Below are positions 45,141-52,354 of a stretch of 52,354 nucleotides of DNA, piece after piece. The stretch comes from Comamonadaceae bacterium OH2545_COT-014 (GTDB lineage: Bacteria > Pseudomonadota > Gammaproteobacteria > Burkholderiales > Burkholderiaceae_C): contig RQYR01000022.1 in assembly GCA_003859965.1 (NCBI GenBank), forward strand, positions 1 through 52,354, written 5' to 3'. The stretch's first letter is position 1. The number at the start of each line of letters is the position of its first letter. Below the pieces are notes generated by a model. It searched no databases. It saw nothing but the letters and a program-made list of their open reading frames with translations, and was not told the origin of the DNA. A program made the translations under genes and the position numbers.

Positions 45141-46355
45141 ATGGCGGAAGAAAACTTGTCCACAGAGCTTCGCCCTCGCATCCAGGTGATTCGGGGTGTG
45201 CCCCTGACCACATCCCTGGCGGTCGCGGAACACTTCGAGAAGGAGCACCGTGATGTATTGCGAGCGATCCGCAACGAGATCGACGCCCATGCCGATCCCG
45301 CTTTCACCAGCCAGCACTTCATCGAAGCCGAGCACATCAGCAGCCGTGGCCGGCCTGTTCCCATCTTCCGCCTCAGCGAAATCGGGTTTTCCCTGGTCGC
45401 CATGGGCTTTACCGGTACCCGTGCCAAGCGCTGGCAGCGCGCCTATGCCCAGACCTTCGCTGTCATGCGCCAGCAGCTGATGGACAGCTCCGATGAACGC
45501 ACACGGCAGCTGTTTCATGAGAGCACCGTGTGGCGTAGCAAGGCCATGGTGGGCGAGATGCAGCTCAAGGCCCTGCAGGAAACCAATGAGAAATTGCGCC
45601 GTGACATGCAGGAATGGCGCCGCGAGATTGCCGTCACCCGCGTTGAGCGCATGACAACCGAGGATCTGCTTCGCAAGGAATACGGCGCTGATGCGGCGCA
45701 GGCCCTGGGCAAGCTCTCCGAGGAGCTCAGCCATGCGGTGATTGATGCCCTGCTGTCCAAGGAGCATCACGAGGAGGAGCTCAGGATCGCCCGGTACGCC
45801 CAGGGCAGGCCCGAGCCGGACCGCTTCTGCGCCAGCGAGATTTTCGTGCGCCTGCTGATGGCCCTGAAGCACCGCCTCTACAGCGCCTTGCTGATATGGG
45901 CCTTGCTGCACCTGCGCGCCCTGGATACGCCGGTACGCATCGTCAGCAAGCGGTTGCACCAGGACAGGCAGCTGAAACCCCGTTCAGTGAGCATGCGGGC
46001 CATCACGGACACCCTGGGCAAGGGGTTTTCCAGGGACATGCTCTACCAGCACGCCATTCGCCTGGAAGCCGAAGGGCTGATCCATATCTCCCATGACCTC
46101 GACAGGCGCTCCCGGCGGCAACGCAAGGTCATGCATTACCAGATATGCCTGCAAGCCCTGCTGGAACGGCTGGAGTCGGTGGAGCGTTCAGCGCTGCTGA
46201 GTATCACGGGTACGCGCACCGATATCGTGCTTGGCAGCCAGGCAGGCCTGAAAAACACGCCGATGCTGCTGCTGGATGAGTACGAGGGATATGTCGGATC
46301 CAGGTCGCTCAACCTGTTTTACAGCGAGAAGCAGGAATTTGACGACGGGGAATAG
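45141..46355 (+). CDS. Rha-family phage-type regulatory protein
   Basis: A 404-residue protein whose N-terminus (about 10-115) is the pRha domain: TSLAVAEHFEKEHRDVLRAI, VPIFRLSEIGFSLVAMGFTG, AKRWQRAYAQTFAVMRQQL. Rha-type proteins are phage or phage-like regulators. The middle is helical (VWRSKAMVGEMQLKALQETN). The C-terminal half (about 240-350) may be a winged helix (SVSMRAITDTLGKGF, YQHAIRLEAEGLIHI). AAGGAG lies seven bases before ATG 45141. It splits the tra genes, has its own control region and has lower GC than its neighbours. An ICE regulator is the likely role. Confidence 0.8.
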   Translation: MAEENLSTELRPRIQVIRGVPLTTSLAVAEHFEKEHRDVLRAIRNEIDAHADPAFTSQHFIEAEHISSRGRPVPIFRLSEIGFSLVAMGFTGTRAKRWQRAYAQTFAVMRQQLMDSSDERTRQLFHESTVWRSKAMVGEMQLKALQETNEKLRRDMQEWRREIAVTRVERMTTEDLLRKEYGADAAQALGKLSEELSHAVIDALLSKEHHEEELRIARYAQGRPEPDRFCASEIFVRLLMALKHRLYSALLIWALLHLRALDTPVRIVSKRLHQDRQLKPRSVSMRAITDTLGKGFSRDMLYQHAIRLEAEGLIHISHDLDRRSRRQRKVMHYQICLQALLERLESVERSALLSITGTRTDIVLGSQAGLKNTPMLLLDEYEGYVGSRSLNLFYSEKQEFDDGE

Positions 46356-46407
46356 AACGCGGCGGGACCACCAGCAGGCGTCATGAAACCAAACACCGGG
46401 AAAACCC

Positions 46408-48036
46408 ATGCAACTGGACAGCTATCTGGAAATCTTCACGACCATGTACGGCTGGGCGTTCGCCAACATCATTGGCGAGGTCATCACGGGCACTGGCCTG
46501 GTGGTCCTGCCGTTCGCCATCATCATCTTCCAGGGCTGGCGCGAGGCCAAGGAGCAGGGGCTGCACAGCGCCGGCGTGCTGCCGCTGCTCGAGCGCGTGC
46601 AGACCCGCCTGGTCGTGGCCCTGTTCGTGATGAGCGTGTGCTTCGCAACGTCGCCGCTGACCTCGCTGCACCACACCCACCTGTCCTTCACGCCGCAGCC
46701 CAGCGTGCTGGACAGGACGCCCGAGACCGGCTCGCGCGATGGCGGCACCGGTTCGGGCTTTGATGCGGCCATGAGCGACGCCTCGGACGGCAGCATGAGC
46801 GACAGCGGCAATCTCGCGTTCGTGCCGGCCTGGTGGTACAGCGTGATGGCCATCAGCTCGGGCGTGAACACGGCCGTGCGCGCCGGCGTCAAGAACGGCG
46901 GCAACGACATCCGTCTGGTCGAGGACATGGCTCGCACCGCCACCATCGAGGACCCGCAGCTGCTGCACAGCATCCAGCGTTTCTACAGCGAGTGCTTCAT
47001 CCCGGCGCGCAGCCGCTTCCTGCGCATGGACCGCGCCAGCCTCACGCCGGCGGGCCAGGGCGTGATTGCCATGGTGAACAAGGACTACGGCCCTGGCGAC
47101 GTGGACTGGATGGGCAGCCAGCTGTTCCGTACCGAGCCGGGCTTTTACGCCGACATGCGCAGCTATAACCCGGTGCCCGGTTTCGCGGTGGATTTCTCCC
47201 GGGACACGGACTACTACAACCCGGCCGATGGCACCGAACCCCCGCACCCGGGCACGGTGAACCCGGAATGGGGCCGGCCCACCTGCAAGCAATGGTGGGA
47301 GGACGCCGACCGTGGCGTGCGCAAGCAGATGATCACGCACTCCTCCGTGTGGCAGAAGCTGCGGGAGGCCCTTGCCGAGAGCCACAGCTGGTTCAGCTTC
47401 GAGCAGCGCGACGATGCCTTGGCCAAGCTGGCCCAGGCCAAGGCAAACCCTGCCTTCATCGACCAGGACCGCGTGATGGGCAGCGAATACGACCTGAGCA
47501 CCAGCCTGGGCCGGACGGTGGCGGGCGGCGTCAGCACCTTCGGCGTGGTCAAGGAAGCCATCAAGGCGGCGCTGACCGTGGCGCCCCTGACCACGGCCCT
47601 GCCCATGATGCAGGCGCTGGTACTCATGGGCCTGTACATGTTCCTGCCGCTGGTGACCTTCTTCTCCGGCTTCGACCTGCGCGTGATGTTCTACGGCGCC
47701 GTGGCCATCTTCACGGTCAAGCTGTGGGCGGCGATGTGGGTGATTGCGCAGTGGATCGACGCCCGGCTCATCGCCGCGATGTATCCGGGCAATTCGGGCA
47801 ACGTTTTCCTGCAGGAACTGACCCATATTGCCAGCGGCTCCATTCCGCAGGGCTACAAGCGGATGATCCTCAATATCCTGATGCTGGCGATGTTCGTGGG
47901 GCTGCCGTTTATCTGGACGGCGATGATGGGGTGGATTGGTATACGGATTGGAAGCGAAGTTGGAGAAATGATCTCCAGCACGCGAAACAAAGCAGATCAG
48001 TCTGCCAGTAAATCGACGCCTCGCAAAATGAGATGA
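46408..48036 (+). CDS. traG: TraG N-terminal-type mating-pair protein
   Basis: A 542-residue inner-membrane protein with hydrophobic segments near 22-45 (IGEVITGTGLVVLPFAIIIF), 68-85, 395-420 (MMQALVLMGLYMFLPLVTFF), 425-455 and 485-515 (ILNILMLAMFVGLPFIWTAM). It matches the TraG N-terminal domain found at the end of ICE transfer operons, for mating-pair stabilisation and sometimes exclusion. Periplasmic loop 85-390. It is 52 bp after the Rha gene and convergent with a small gene. Confidence 0.88.
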   Translation: MQLDSYLEIFTTMYGWAFANIIGEVITGTGLVVLPFAIIIFQGWREAKEQGLHSAGVLPLLERVQTRLVVALFVMSVCFATSPLTSLHHTHLSFTPQPSVLDRTPETGSRDGGTGSGFDAAMSDASDGSMSDSGNLAFVPAWWYSVMAISSGVNTAVRAGVKNGGNDIRLVEDMARTATIEDPQLLHSIQRFYSECFIPARSRFLRMDRASLTPAGQGVIAMVNKDYGPGDVDWMGSQLFRTEPGFYADMRSYNPVPGFAVDFSRDTDYYNPADGTEPPHPGTVNPEWGRPTCKQWWEDADRGVRKQMITHSSVWQKLREALAESHSWFSFEQRDDALAKLAQAKANPAFIDQDRVMGSEYDLSTSLGRTVAGGVSTFGVVKEAIKAALTVAPLTTALPMMQALVLMGLYMFLPLVTFFSGFDLRVMFYGAVAIFTVKLWAAMWVIAQWIDARLIAAMYPGNSGNVFLQELTHIASGSIPQGYKRMILNILMLAMFVGLPFIWTAMMGWIGIRIGSEVGEMISSTRNKADQSASKSTPRKMR

Positions 48037-48044
48037 GTAGTTAT

Positions 48045-48311
48045 TTATATTTTTCGATTAACGCCATCACCGTAGCAAGCCTCCCAGTCTGTATGAGTGA
48101 CATTACTATCCCACGGAGTGCCATCCGCATATACCCCGAAAGGCGTATGAGGATTTTCCTCCACATCTTCTTCGCGCGAAAAAATGCTTTTTGCGGCTTT
48201 GACGAGCGAATAACCTACAACAGGCACCAGCACCATCAACACACGCCAAAGCAGGCGGCTGCCGTGCAGGCCGAGCCGCTTGAAGTAGGAAAGGGTGCTG
48301 GTCATGGTCAT
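48045..48311 (-). CDS. Small single-helix membrane protein, unknown
   Basis: An 88-residue protein from ATG 48311, with AAGGAG seven bases upstream. One membrane helix (about 20-38, LLWRVLMVLVPVVGYSLV) and an acidic C-terminus (SREEDVEENPHTPFGVYADG, SNVTHTDWEACYGDG). Convergent with traG, 8 bp apart, and AT-richer than its neighbours. I recognise no family. The opposite orientation within a tra region suggests a separately controlled function such as entry exclusion, which is a guess. Confidence 0.65.
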   Translation of the reverse strand: MTMTSTLSYFKRLGLHGSRLLWRVLMVLVPVVGYSLVKAAKSIFSREEDVEENPHTPFGVYADGTPWDSNVTHTDWEACYGDGVNRKI

Positions 48312-48445
48312 GGCTGGCTCCTTTGCCGGGCGCCTTGCGCGCGGGGGTGCGCCCATCATAGGCGCATGCGTTTGGGCTGTCAGCATGGGCGCTCTGTTGT
48401 GTGTGTGGATTGTGCAATACATAGACTGGCGCCTGATCCTTCCAG

Positions 48446-49252
48446 ATGTCCGAAGCCATGCCCGATGTGCTGACCCCCTCCCCCTCGTCGTCCCCCACGC
48501 CGACCGAGCAGACCTACGCGGAGCTGCAACAGGCTTACCGGCACTTCAACCAGCGGCTGTTCGCGGATGAGTTGCCGGGCTGCCTGATCACGCTGCAGCG
48601 CGAGAAACGCACCTGCGGCTATTTCTCGGCCAAGCGCTTTGCCAGCCTGGACGGCCAGCTGACGGACGAGATCGCGCTCAACCCGTCGTTTTTCGCCGTG
48701 GTGCCGCTGGCCGAGACCATGCAGACGCTGGTGCATGAGATGTGCCACCTGTGGCAGCACCACTTCGGCAAGCCCGGTCGCGGGCGCTATCACAACGAGG
48801 AATGGGCGGACAAGATGGAAAGCGTAGGCCTGATGCCCTCTTCCACCGGCAAGCCGGGGGGGCGCCGCACGGGCGACCACATGGCCGACTACGCCATAGA
48901 GGGCGGCCCGTTTCTGGCGGCCTGCCAGGCGCTGCTCACGCACGATTTCCGCCTGAGCTGGTATGACCGGTTTCCGGCGGCCGAGCACGTGCAGGCCGGC
49001 ATCGAGAGCATGGCCATGCAGCTGGACGCGGCCGTGGGGGGCGGCAGCGTGCCGGCGCAGTCGCTGCCCGTGCTGACGAGCCTGGTTTCGCCGGCGCTGG
49101 CGCCGGCGCCCGCCGGGCAGGCGGAAACGGCCAGGCCCAACAAGTCCAACCGGATGAAGTACGCCTGCCCGTGTGCCAAGCAGGTGTGGGGCAAGCCGGG
49201 CCTGCTGCTGATCTGCGGCGCCTGCAACGGCGCGTTCTTCGAGGTGGATTGA
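48446..49252 (+). CDS. SprT-like zinc metalloprotease domain protein
   Basis: A 268-residue protein with a SprT-like domain (about 22-180): YRHFNQRLFADELPGCLITL, ALNPSFFAVVPLAETMQTLV and the zinc motif HEMCHLWQHH (H97, E98, H101) with a third His in RYHNEEWADKM (H116). The C-terminus has a small CPC...CGAC zinc-ribbon. Family relatives (Spartan) remove proteins crosslinked to DNA. On an ICE it could process the relaxase-DNA adduct or host DNA-bound proteins on entry. First of a rightward accessory set. Confidence 0.85.
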   Translation: MSEAMPDVLTPSPSSSPTPTEQTYAELQQAYRHFNQRLFADELPGCLITLQREKRTCGYFSAKRFASLDGQLTDEIALNPSFFAVVPLAETMQTLVHEMCHLWQHHFGKPGRGRYHNEEWADKMESVGLMPSSTGKPGGRRTGDHMADYAIEGGPFLAACQALLTHDFRLSWYDRFPAAEHVQAGIESMAMQLDAAVGGGSVPAQSLPVLTSLVSPALAPAPAGQAETARPNKSNRMKYACPCAKQVWGKPGLLLICGACNGAFFEVD

Positions 49253-49264
49253 GGGAGATCAGGC

Positions 49265-49747
49265 ATGCTGGACAAGTCCCTTTCGCCCTTGCAGTCCGCC
49301 GCCATGCCGGCGCCGGACATGCGGCACCAGCCCGAGGCGCGCGTGCTCTGGTCGGCCAGCGAGGGCCAGGTGGCCAATGCAGGCGTGTTCATGCTGGCGC
49401 TGCTGCTGTGCTGGCTGGTGCTGCCCGTGCTCTATGCGCTGTACCGCTACCTGCGGACGGCCCATCACGTCTACACCCTGACCGATCAGCGCCTGCTGGA
49501 GCAAAGCGGGATCATCGTCAAGCACGTCGAGAGCGTGGAGCTGTACCGCATCAAGGACCTGACGGTATCCAGCACGCTGGCGCAGACCCTGTTCGGCCGA
49601 GGCCGCGTCGTGCTGCAAAGCACGGACACCACCTGCCCGCGCCTGCTCATCAACGCCGTCCCGGACGCCGTCGGCCTCTCCCAACTCATCCGTGATGCCG
49701 TCGAGGCCTGCCGCACCACCAAGGGCGTGCGGGCGTTCGACTACTGA
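49265..49747 (+). CDS. Bacterial PH-domain (bPH2/DUF304) membrane protein
   Basis: A 160-residue protein with a membrane segment near 36-60 (GVFMLALLLCWLVLPVLYAL) followed by a bPH2-type domain (about 62-150): YTLTDQRLLEQSGIIVKHVE, VELYRIKDLTVSSTLAQTLF, GRGRVVLQST. The fold usually serves as a membrane-associated scaffold. It begins 12 bp after the SprT-like gene and is surely cotranscribed. Its role in transfer is unknown. Confidence 0.82.
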   Translation: MLDKSLSPLQSAAMPAPDMRHQPEARVLWSASEGQVANAGVFMLALLLCWLVLPVLYALYRYLRTAHHVYTLTDQRLLEQSGIIVKHVESVELYRIKDLTVSSTLAQTLFGRGRVVLQSTDTTCPRLLINAVPDAVGLSQLIRDAVEACRTTKGVRAFDY

Positions 49748-49804
49748 TCCATTGCCCTTTCAACACCCTCCTTCACACCTTTCACACCTTTCAGGGAGAC
49801 CGTC

Positions 49805-50572
49805 ATGCAAGCAACTTCCCAGCCCGGCGCCACGCGCCGCCTGTACCAGGCCGTCGTGACCCTGGCCGTCGCCCTTGGCGCCGCAAGCGCCTGGGCGCAG
49901 AACGTCGAGGCGCAGATCAAGGCGAACATCGAGCGCCACACACAGGGCAAGGTGAAGGTGGACGAGGTGCGCGCCACCCCGGCCAAGGGCATCTACCAGG
50001 TCACGAGCGAGGCAGAGGTGTTCTACACGGATGCCTCCGGCCGCTACGGCCTAGTCGGGGGATCGCTGGTGGACATGCAGAGCCAGCAGGACCTGACCGC
50101 GCCGGAGCTGGACAGGCTCACGTCAGTTCCCTTCGATAGCCTCCCGCTGAAACTGGCCATCCGGCAGGTGCGCGGCAATGGCCAGCGCAAGCTGGCCGTC
50201 TTCGAAGACCCCAACTGCCCTATCTGCCGGGTGTTCACCAAGTTCGTGGACCAGCTGGACAACGTGACCGTGTACCGCTTCATGTATCCGGTGATCGACC
50301 CCAGCTCGCAGCAGCTGGCCCGCGTGGCTTGGTGCTCGGCCGACCGCGAAGGCGCCTGGGATCAGGTGATGAGCGGCCGCCGCCTGGCGGGCAGTGGCGA
50401 CTGCGACGTCAGCGGCCTGGCCGAGATCCTGAAGTTTGGCGACCGCCACCGCATTCACAACACGCCCACGGTTTTTCTGGGCAATGGCAAGCGCCTGGTA
50501 GGCGCCACGCCGCCCGAGCAGTTCCTGGCCGAGCTGGATGCCAGCGCGGGCCAGGGCCGGACTGGCCGCTGA
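49805..50572 (+). CDS. dsbC: DsbC-type periplasmic disulfide isomerase
   Basis: A 255-residue exported protein with signal peptide (YQAVVTLAVALGAASAWAQ), an N-terminal dimerisation domain and a thioredoxin domain with CPIC (C138, C141) in FEDPNCPICRVFTKF and the cis-proline loop NTPTVFLG. It should reshuffle disulfides in Cys-rich transfer proteins such as the TraU-like protein. AGGGAG precedes ATG 49805. Element-encoded DsbC is common in conjugative systems. Confidence 0.92.
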   Translation: MQATSQPGATRRLYQAVVTLAVALGAASAWAQNVEAQIKANIERHTQGKVKVDEVRATPAKGIYQVTSEAEVFYTDASGRYGLVGGSLVDMQSQQDLTAPELDRLTSVPFDSLPLKLAIRQVRGNGQRKLAVFEDPNCPICRVFTKFVDQLDNVTVYRFMYPVIDPSSQQLARVAWCSADREGAWDQVMSGRRLAGSGDCDVSGLAEILKFGDRHRIHNTPTVFLGNGKRLVGATPPEQFLAELDASAGQGRTGR

Positions 50573-50627
50573 CTCTCGTTTCCAGCGCCAGCCGGGGTTT
50601 CATCCATTCATCCAGGGAGTACACACC

Positions 50628-51239
50628 ATGACAAAGAACCCGATCCTCTCGGCCGTGACCATTGGCCTGGCTCTGTGCCTGGCAGGCGGCGCCCAGGCGC
50701 AGACCCAGCTGCCGGGCAAGGTGAAGTTTCCAGCGGGGTTGAAGTGGCAGACCATGGCATGGGTCACTTTCGACTCACCAACGCCTTCGGGCACGGAACA
50801 ACAGCGCCAGCTGGCCAAGGCGATCTGGGGCAAGGAAATCGAGTCAATTCCTCTCAATGACTTCCTCAAGAACGGCACCAAATACCCCAGCCAGGTGCTG
50901 ATCAGTGGATTTGAAAGCAATGCCCTGCGCTATGTCTTTACCAGCTTCGCTGCCGGGCATGCTTTTTATCCCGCCTGCGAGGACCCACCGAACAGCGGCG
51001 CAGCAGATACCCCTACCTACAGTCTCTGCCCGATGAGGGTGGTAGTCGAGGAAAAAGGCTCTGGCAGGAAAAAACATCAGGACTTTCTGAACTACTGCCA
51101 TCTGCATTTCGACGATCCGGATGCACCGGCAGCCAAGAACCACACGGAAGTGGCTGTAACAGGCAACACCGCCTATTTCCGTGTGATCCAGTATGGCAAG
51201 CACGTGCCCGAATGTGACCGGGCCATCCGGCTGCAATGA
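50628..51239 (+). CDS. Secreted Cys-containing protein, unknown
   Basis: A 203-residue exported protein with signal peptide (AVTIGLALCLAGGAQAQTQ). The mature domain has paired cysteines (FYPACEDPPNSG, YSLCPMRVVVEE, FLNYCHLHF, VPECDRAIRLQ) likely joined by the neighbouring DsbC. I recognise no family. AGGGAG precedes ATG 50628. Its mid-region is lower in GC than the tra genes. It lies 3' of dsbC and 5' of the transglycosylase fusion. Confidence 0.7.
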   Translation: MTKNPILSAVTIGLALCLAGGAQAQTQLPGKVKFPAGLKWQTMAWVTFDSPTPSGTEQQRQLAKAIWGKEIESIPLNDFLKNGTKYPSQVLISGFESNALRYVFTSFAAGHAFYPACEDPPNSGAADTPTYSLCPMRVVVEEKGSGRKKHQDFLNYCHLHFDDPDAPAAKNHTEVAVTGNTAYFRVIQYGKHVPECDRAIRLQ

Positions 51240-51265
51240 GTGGTCGATTACGGAGGATTCCCGCC

Positions 51266-52216
51266 ATGCGCTACCTGAATCTACGGGCCGTGCTGCTGGC
51301 CATCCTGGTGCTGGCTGGGCAGCTGTGGACCGCCACGGCCCACGCCCAGCCACGTCTGACCAACAACACCCGGGTCACGGCCGAGCAGATCGAGGAGGCC
51401 ATTCGCAACTCGCCGAACGCATCCCCCTGGCTGCGCGCCAACGCGCGCGCCGTGGCCAACCTGGCCATGTTCGAGAGCGGTGGCAACCTCTCCATCTACA
51501 ACGGGTCGTGCTGTTACGGGGTTCTGCAACTGAACCGGGGAAACATTAGTTATTACACCGGGCTGACACCGGAGCAGTTCCGCAATCTTCCTCTGCAGGA
51601 CCAGATCAATGCATGGGCGCGTTTGACCAACGATGCCTTGCGCAGCCGGGTCGTGCAGTCCCTGATTGCCCTGGGCACCTTCGATGGCCGCCCGGTGGAT
51701 GGCAATCTCGTGCTCGCCTGCGTGCAGCTGGGCATCGGCAACTGCCAGCGCATGATCCGCTCCGGCCGGTGCAATGGGTTTGCCGACCGCAATGGCACCA
51801 CCATCTGCGACATGGCCGACCGCATCGCCGGACGTGGCCGCACGCCCCAGCCCAATCCGGTGCCCACGCCGCCTGCGCCCGGTGCTGGCGGCGGCACGCC
51901 CGCGCCGAGCCAGCCAGGGCCGGGCATGGCCAGCGGTGGCTCCGGATGCATCAGGGATGCGCAGGGCGGGTGCCTGCCCATGAGCGAGGCCATGCGCCAG
52001 GGCTTTGAAAGCGGCTCCGGCGTTTCCATGGAGCGCCTGCGCTCGACCATCCAGCTCATCCTGGCTGCCCTCGCCTTTGCCGTGACGGGCAGCGCCATGC
52101 TGGGTACTTGGCAGAGCTATTCCAATGGGGCCATCACCAAGGCCGCCATGATCACGAACATGCAACGCGGCCTGGTCGTGATCGGCCTGGTGTTCGTGGT
52201 CATCAGCGTGCTTTGA
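51266..52216 (+). CDS. Transglycosylase-like domain fused to a DUF3262 membrane module
   Basis: A 316-residue protein from ATG 51266 (GGAGG upstream; ATG 51236 possible). Signal peptide (LLAILVLAGQLWTATAHAQ), then a lysozyme-like domain (about 40-165) with Glu70 in LAMFESGGN and YGVLQLN. A Pro/Gly linker (about 188-218) follows. The last 80 residues (MRQGFESGSGVSMERLRSTI, two helices) clearly resemble the 77-residue TIGR03758 protein at 32601, so the protein joins wall cleavage to a channel-like module. I know of no standard family with this layout. Confidence 0.75.
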   Translation: MRYLNLRAVLLAILVLAGQLWTATAHAQPRLTNNTRVTAEQIEEAIRNSPNASPWLRANARAVANLAMFESGGNLSIYNGSCCYGVLQLNRGNISYYTGLTPEQFRNLPLQDQINAWARLTNDALRSRVVQSLIALGTFDGRPVDGNLVLACVQLGIGNCQRMIRSGRCNGFADRNGTTICDMADRIAGRGRTPQPNPVPTPPAPGAGGGTPAPSQPGPGMASGGSGCIRDAQGGCLPMSEAMRQGFESGSGVSMERLRSTIQLILAALAFAVTGSAMLGTWQSYSNGAITKAAMITNMQRGLVVIGLVFVVISVL

Positions 52217-52276
52217 AGCGGCCTGCGACTTCGCTGGTGGCGAGGCTGTCGTTGACCGTGGCCGGCCAGTGCCGCT

Positions 52277-52354
52277 TCATGGCTGCCAGGGGTTGATGAC
52301 TTGCAGTCCCGCAGCCAGATACGGACCGACGTCGCGCGTGGCCACGGCGAAGCC
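52277..52354 (-). CDS. PIN-domain toxin (VapC/FitB-like), partial at window edge
   Basis: The last 25 residues of a leftward gene, GFAVATRDVGPYLAAGLQVI then NPWQP and a stop. This C-terminus is typical of VapC/FitB PIN-domain ribonucleases (ATRD-x-F/Y ... G-x-x-V-INPW). The rest and any antitoxin gene lie past the right edge. Probably an ICE maintenance toxin-antitoxin pair. Confidence 0.75.
   Translation of the reverse strand, partial: GFAVATRDVGPYLAAGLQVINPWQP

Overview
The window looks like chromosomal DNA of a high-GC betaproteobacterium, most likely a Comamonadaceae member (Acidovorax/Comamonas/Alicycliphilus-like). The pointers are the hut and thi gene content and order, a degenerate copy of the short intergenic repeat typical of that family, and strong G/C bias at codon third positions. 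No species is claimed. It falls into three blocks: conserved chromosome (1 to about 18300), a tiny Xer-type phage-like element (about 18307-20031), and one arm of a large integrative and conjugative element, ICE (about 20239 to the right edge). CHROMOSOME. A leftward hutC-hutH-hutU operon (histidine degradation) has a TGTATATACA operator upstream of hutC. A leftward tRNA-Asn with its own hairpin terminator follows. Rightward from there is a thiamine locus: TPP riboswitch, thiC, a small unknown gene, a frameshifted vapC remnant, thiO, thiS, then thiG and a fused thiD-thiE. The thi genes are interrupted by a three-domain thioredoxin-MsrA-MsrB gene (closed by a good terminator) and a basic amino acid antiporter gene. 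The block ends with an LD-carboxypeptidase, a small leftward unknown gene and a nucleotide cyclase fused to an FHA domain. XER-TYPE ELEMENT. A 19-bp perfect direct repeat (18307-18325 and 20013-20031) brackets five tightly overlapping small genes. The first belongs to the VC1465/DUF3653 family (Xer recombination activation factor). Its start codon and ribosome binding site lie at the opposite, right-hand end of the element, so circularisation across the repeat would restore a full-length gene while integration separates the gene from its start. This is the most unusual signal in the window. ICE ARM. A leftward MOBH relaxase gene (traI_2 type), a small membrane-protein gene and a stop-interrupted gene lie beside about 960 bp of non-coding DNA packed with palindromes and direct repeats (candidate oriT). 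Rightward from there runs a nearly uninterrupted operon (25178-44865, many ATGA overlaps) for a G-type (clc/PFGI/ICEHin1056-like) type IV secretion system: PilL-like protein, transglycosylase, TraD coupling protein, inner-membrane proteins, TraK/TraB/VirB8-like core components, lipoprotein, VirB4 ATPase and TraU/TraH-like proteins. A Rha-family regulator gene with its own palindromic, DnaA-box-containing control region is inserted before traG. Past traG are accessory genes: SprT-like protease, PH-domain membrane protein, DsbC, a secreted protein and a transglycosylase fused to a second copy of a small T4SS membrane domain. A PIN-toxin gene is cut by the right edge. The ICE integrase and outer attachment site are not in the window.
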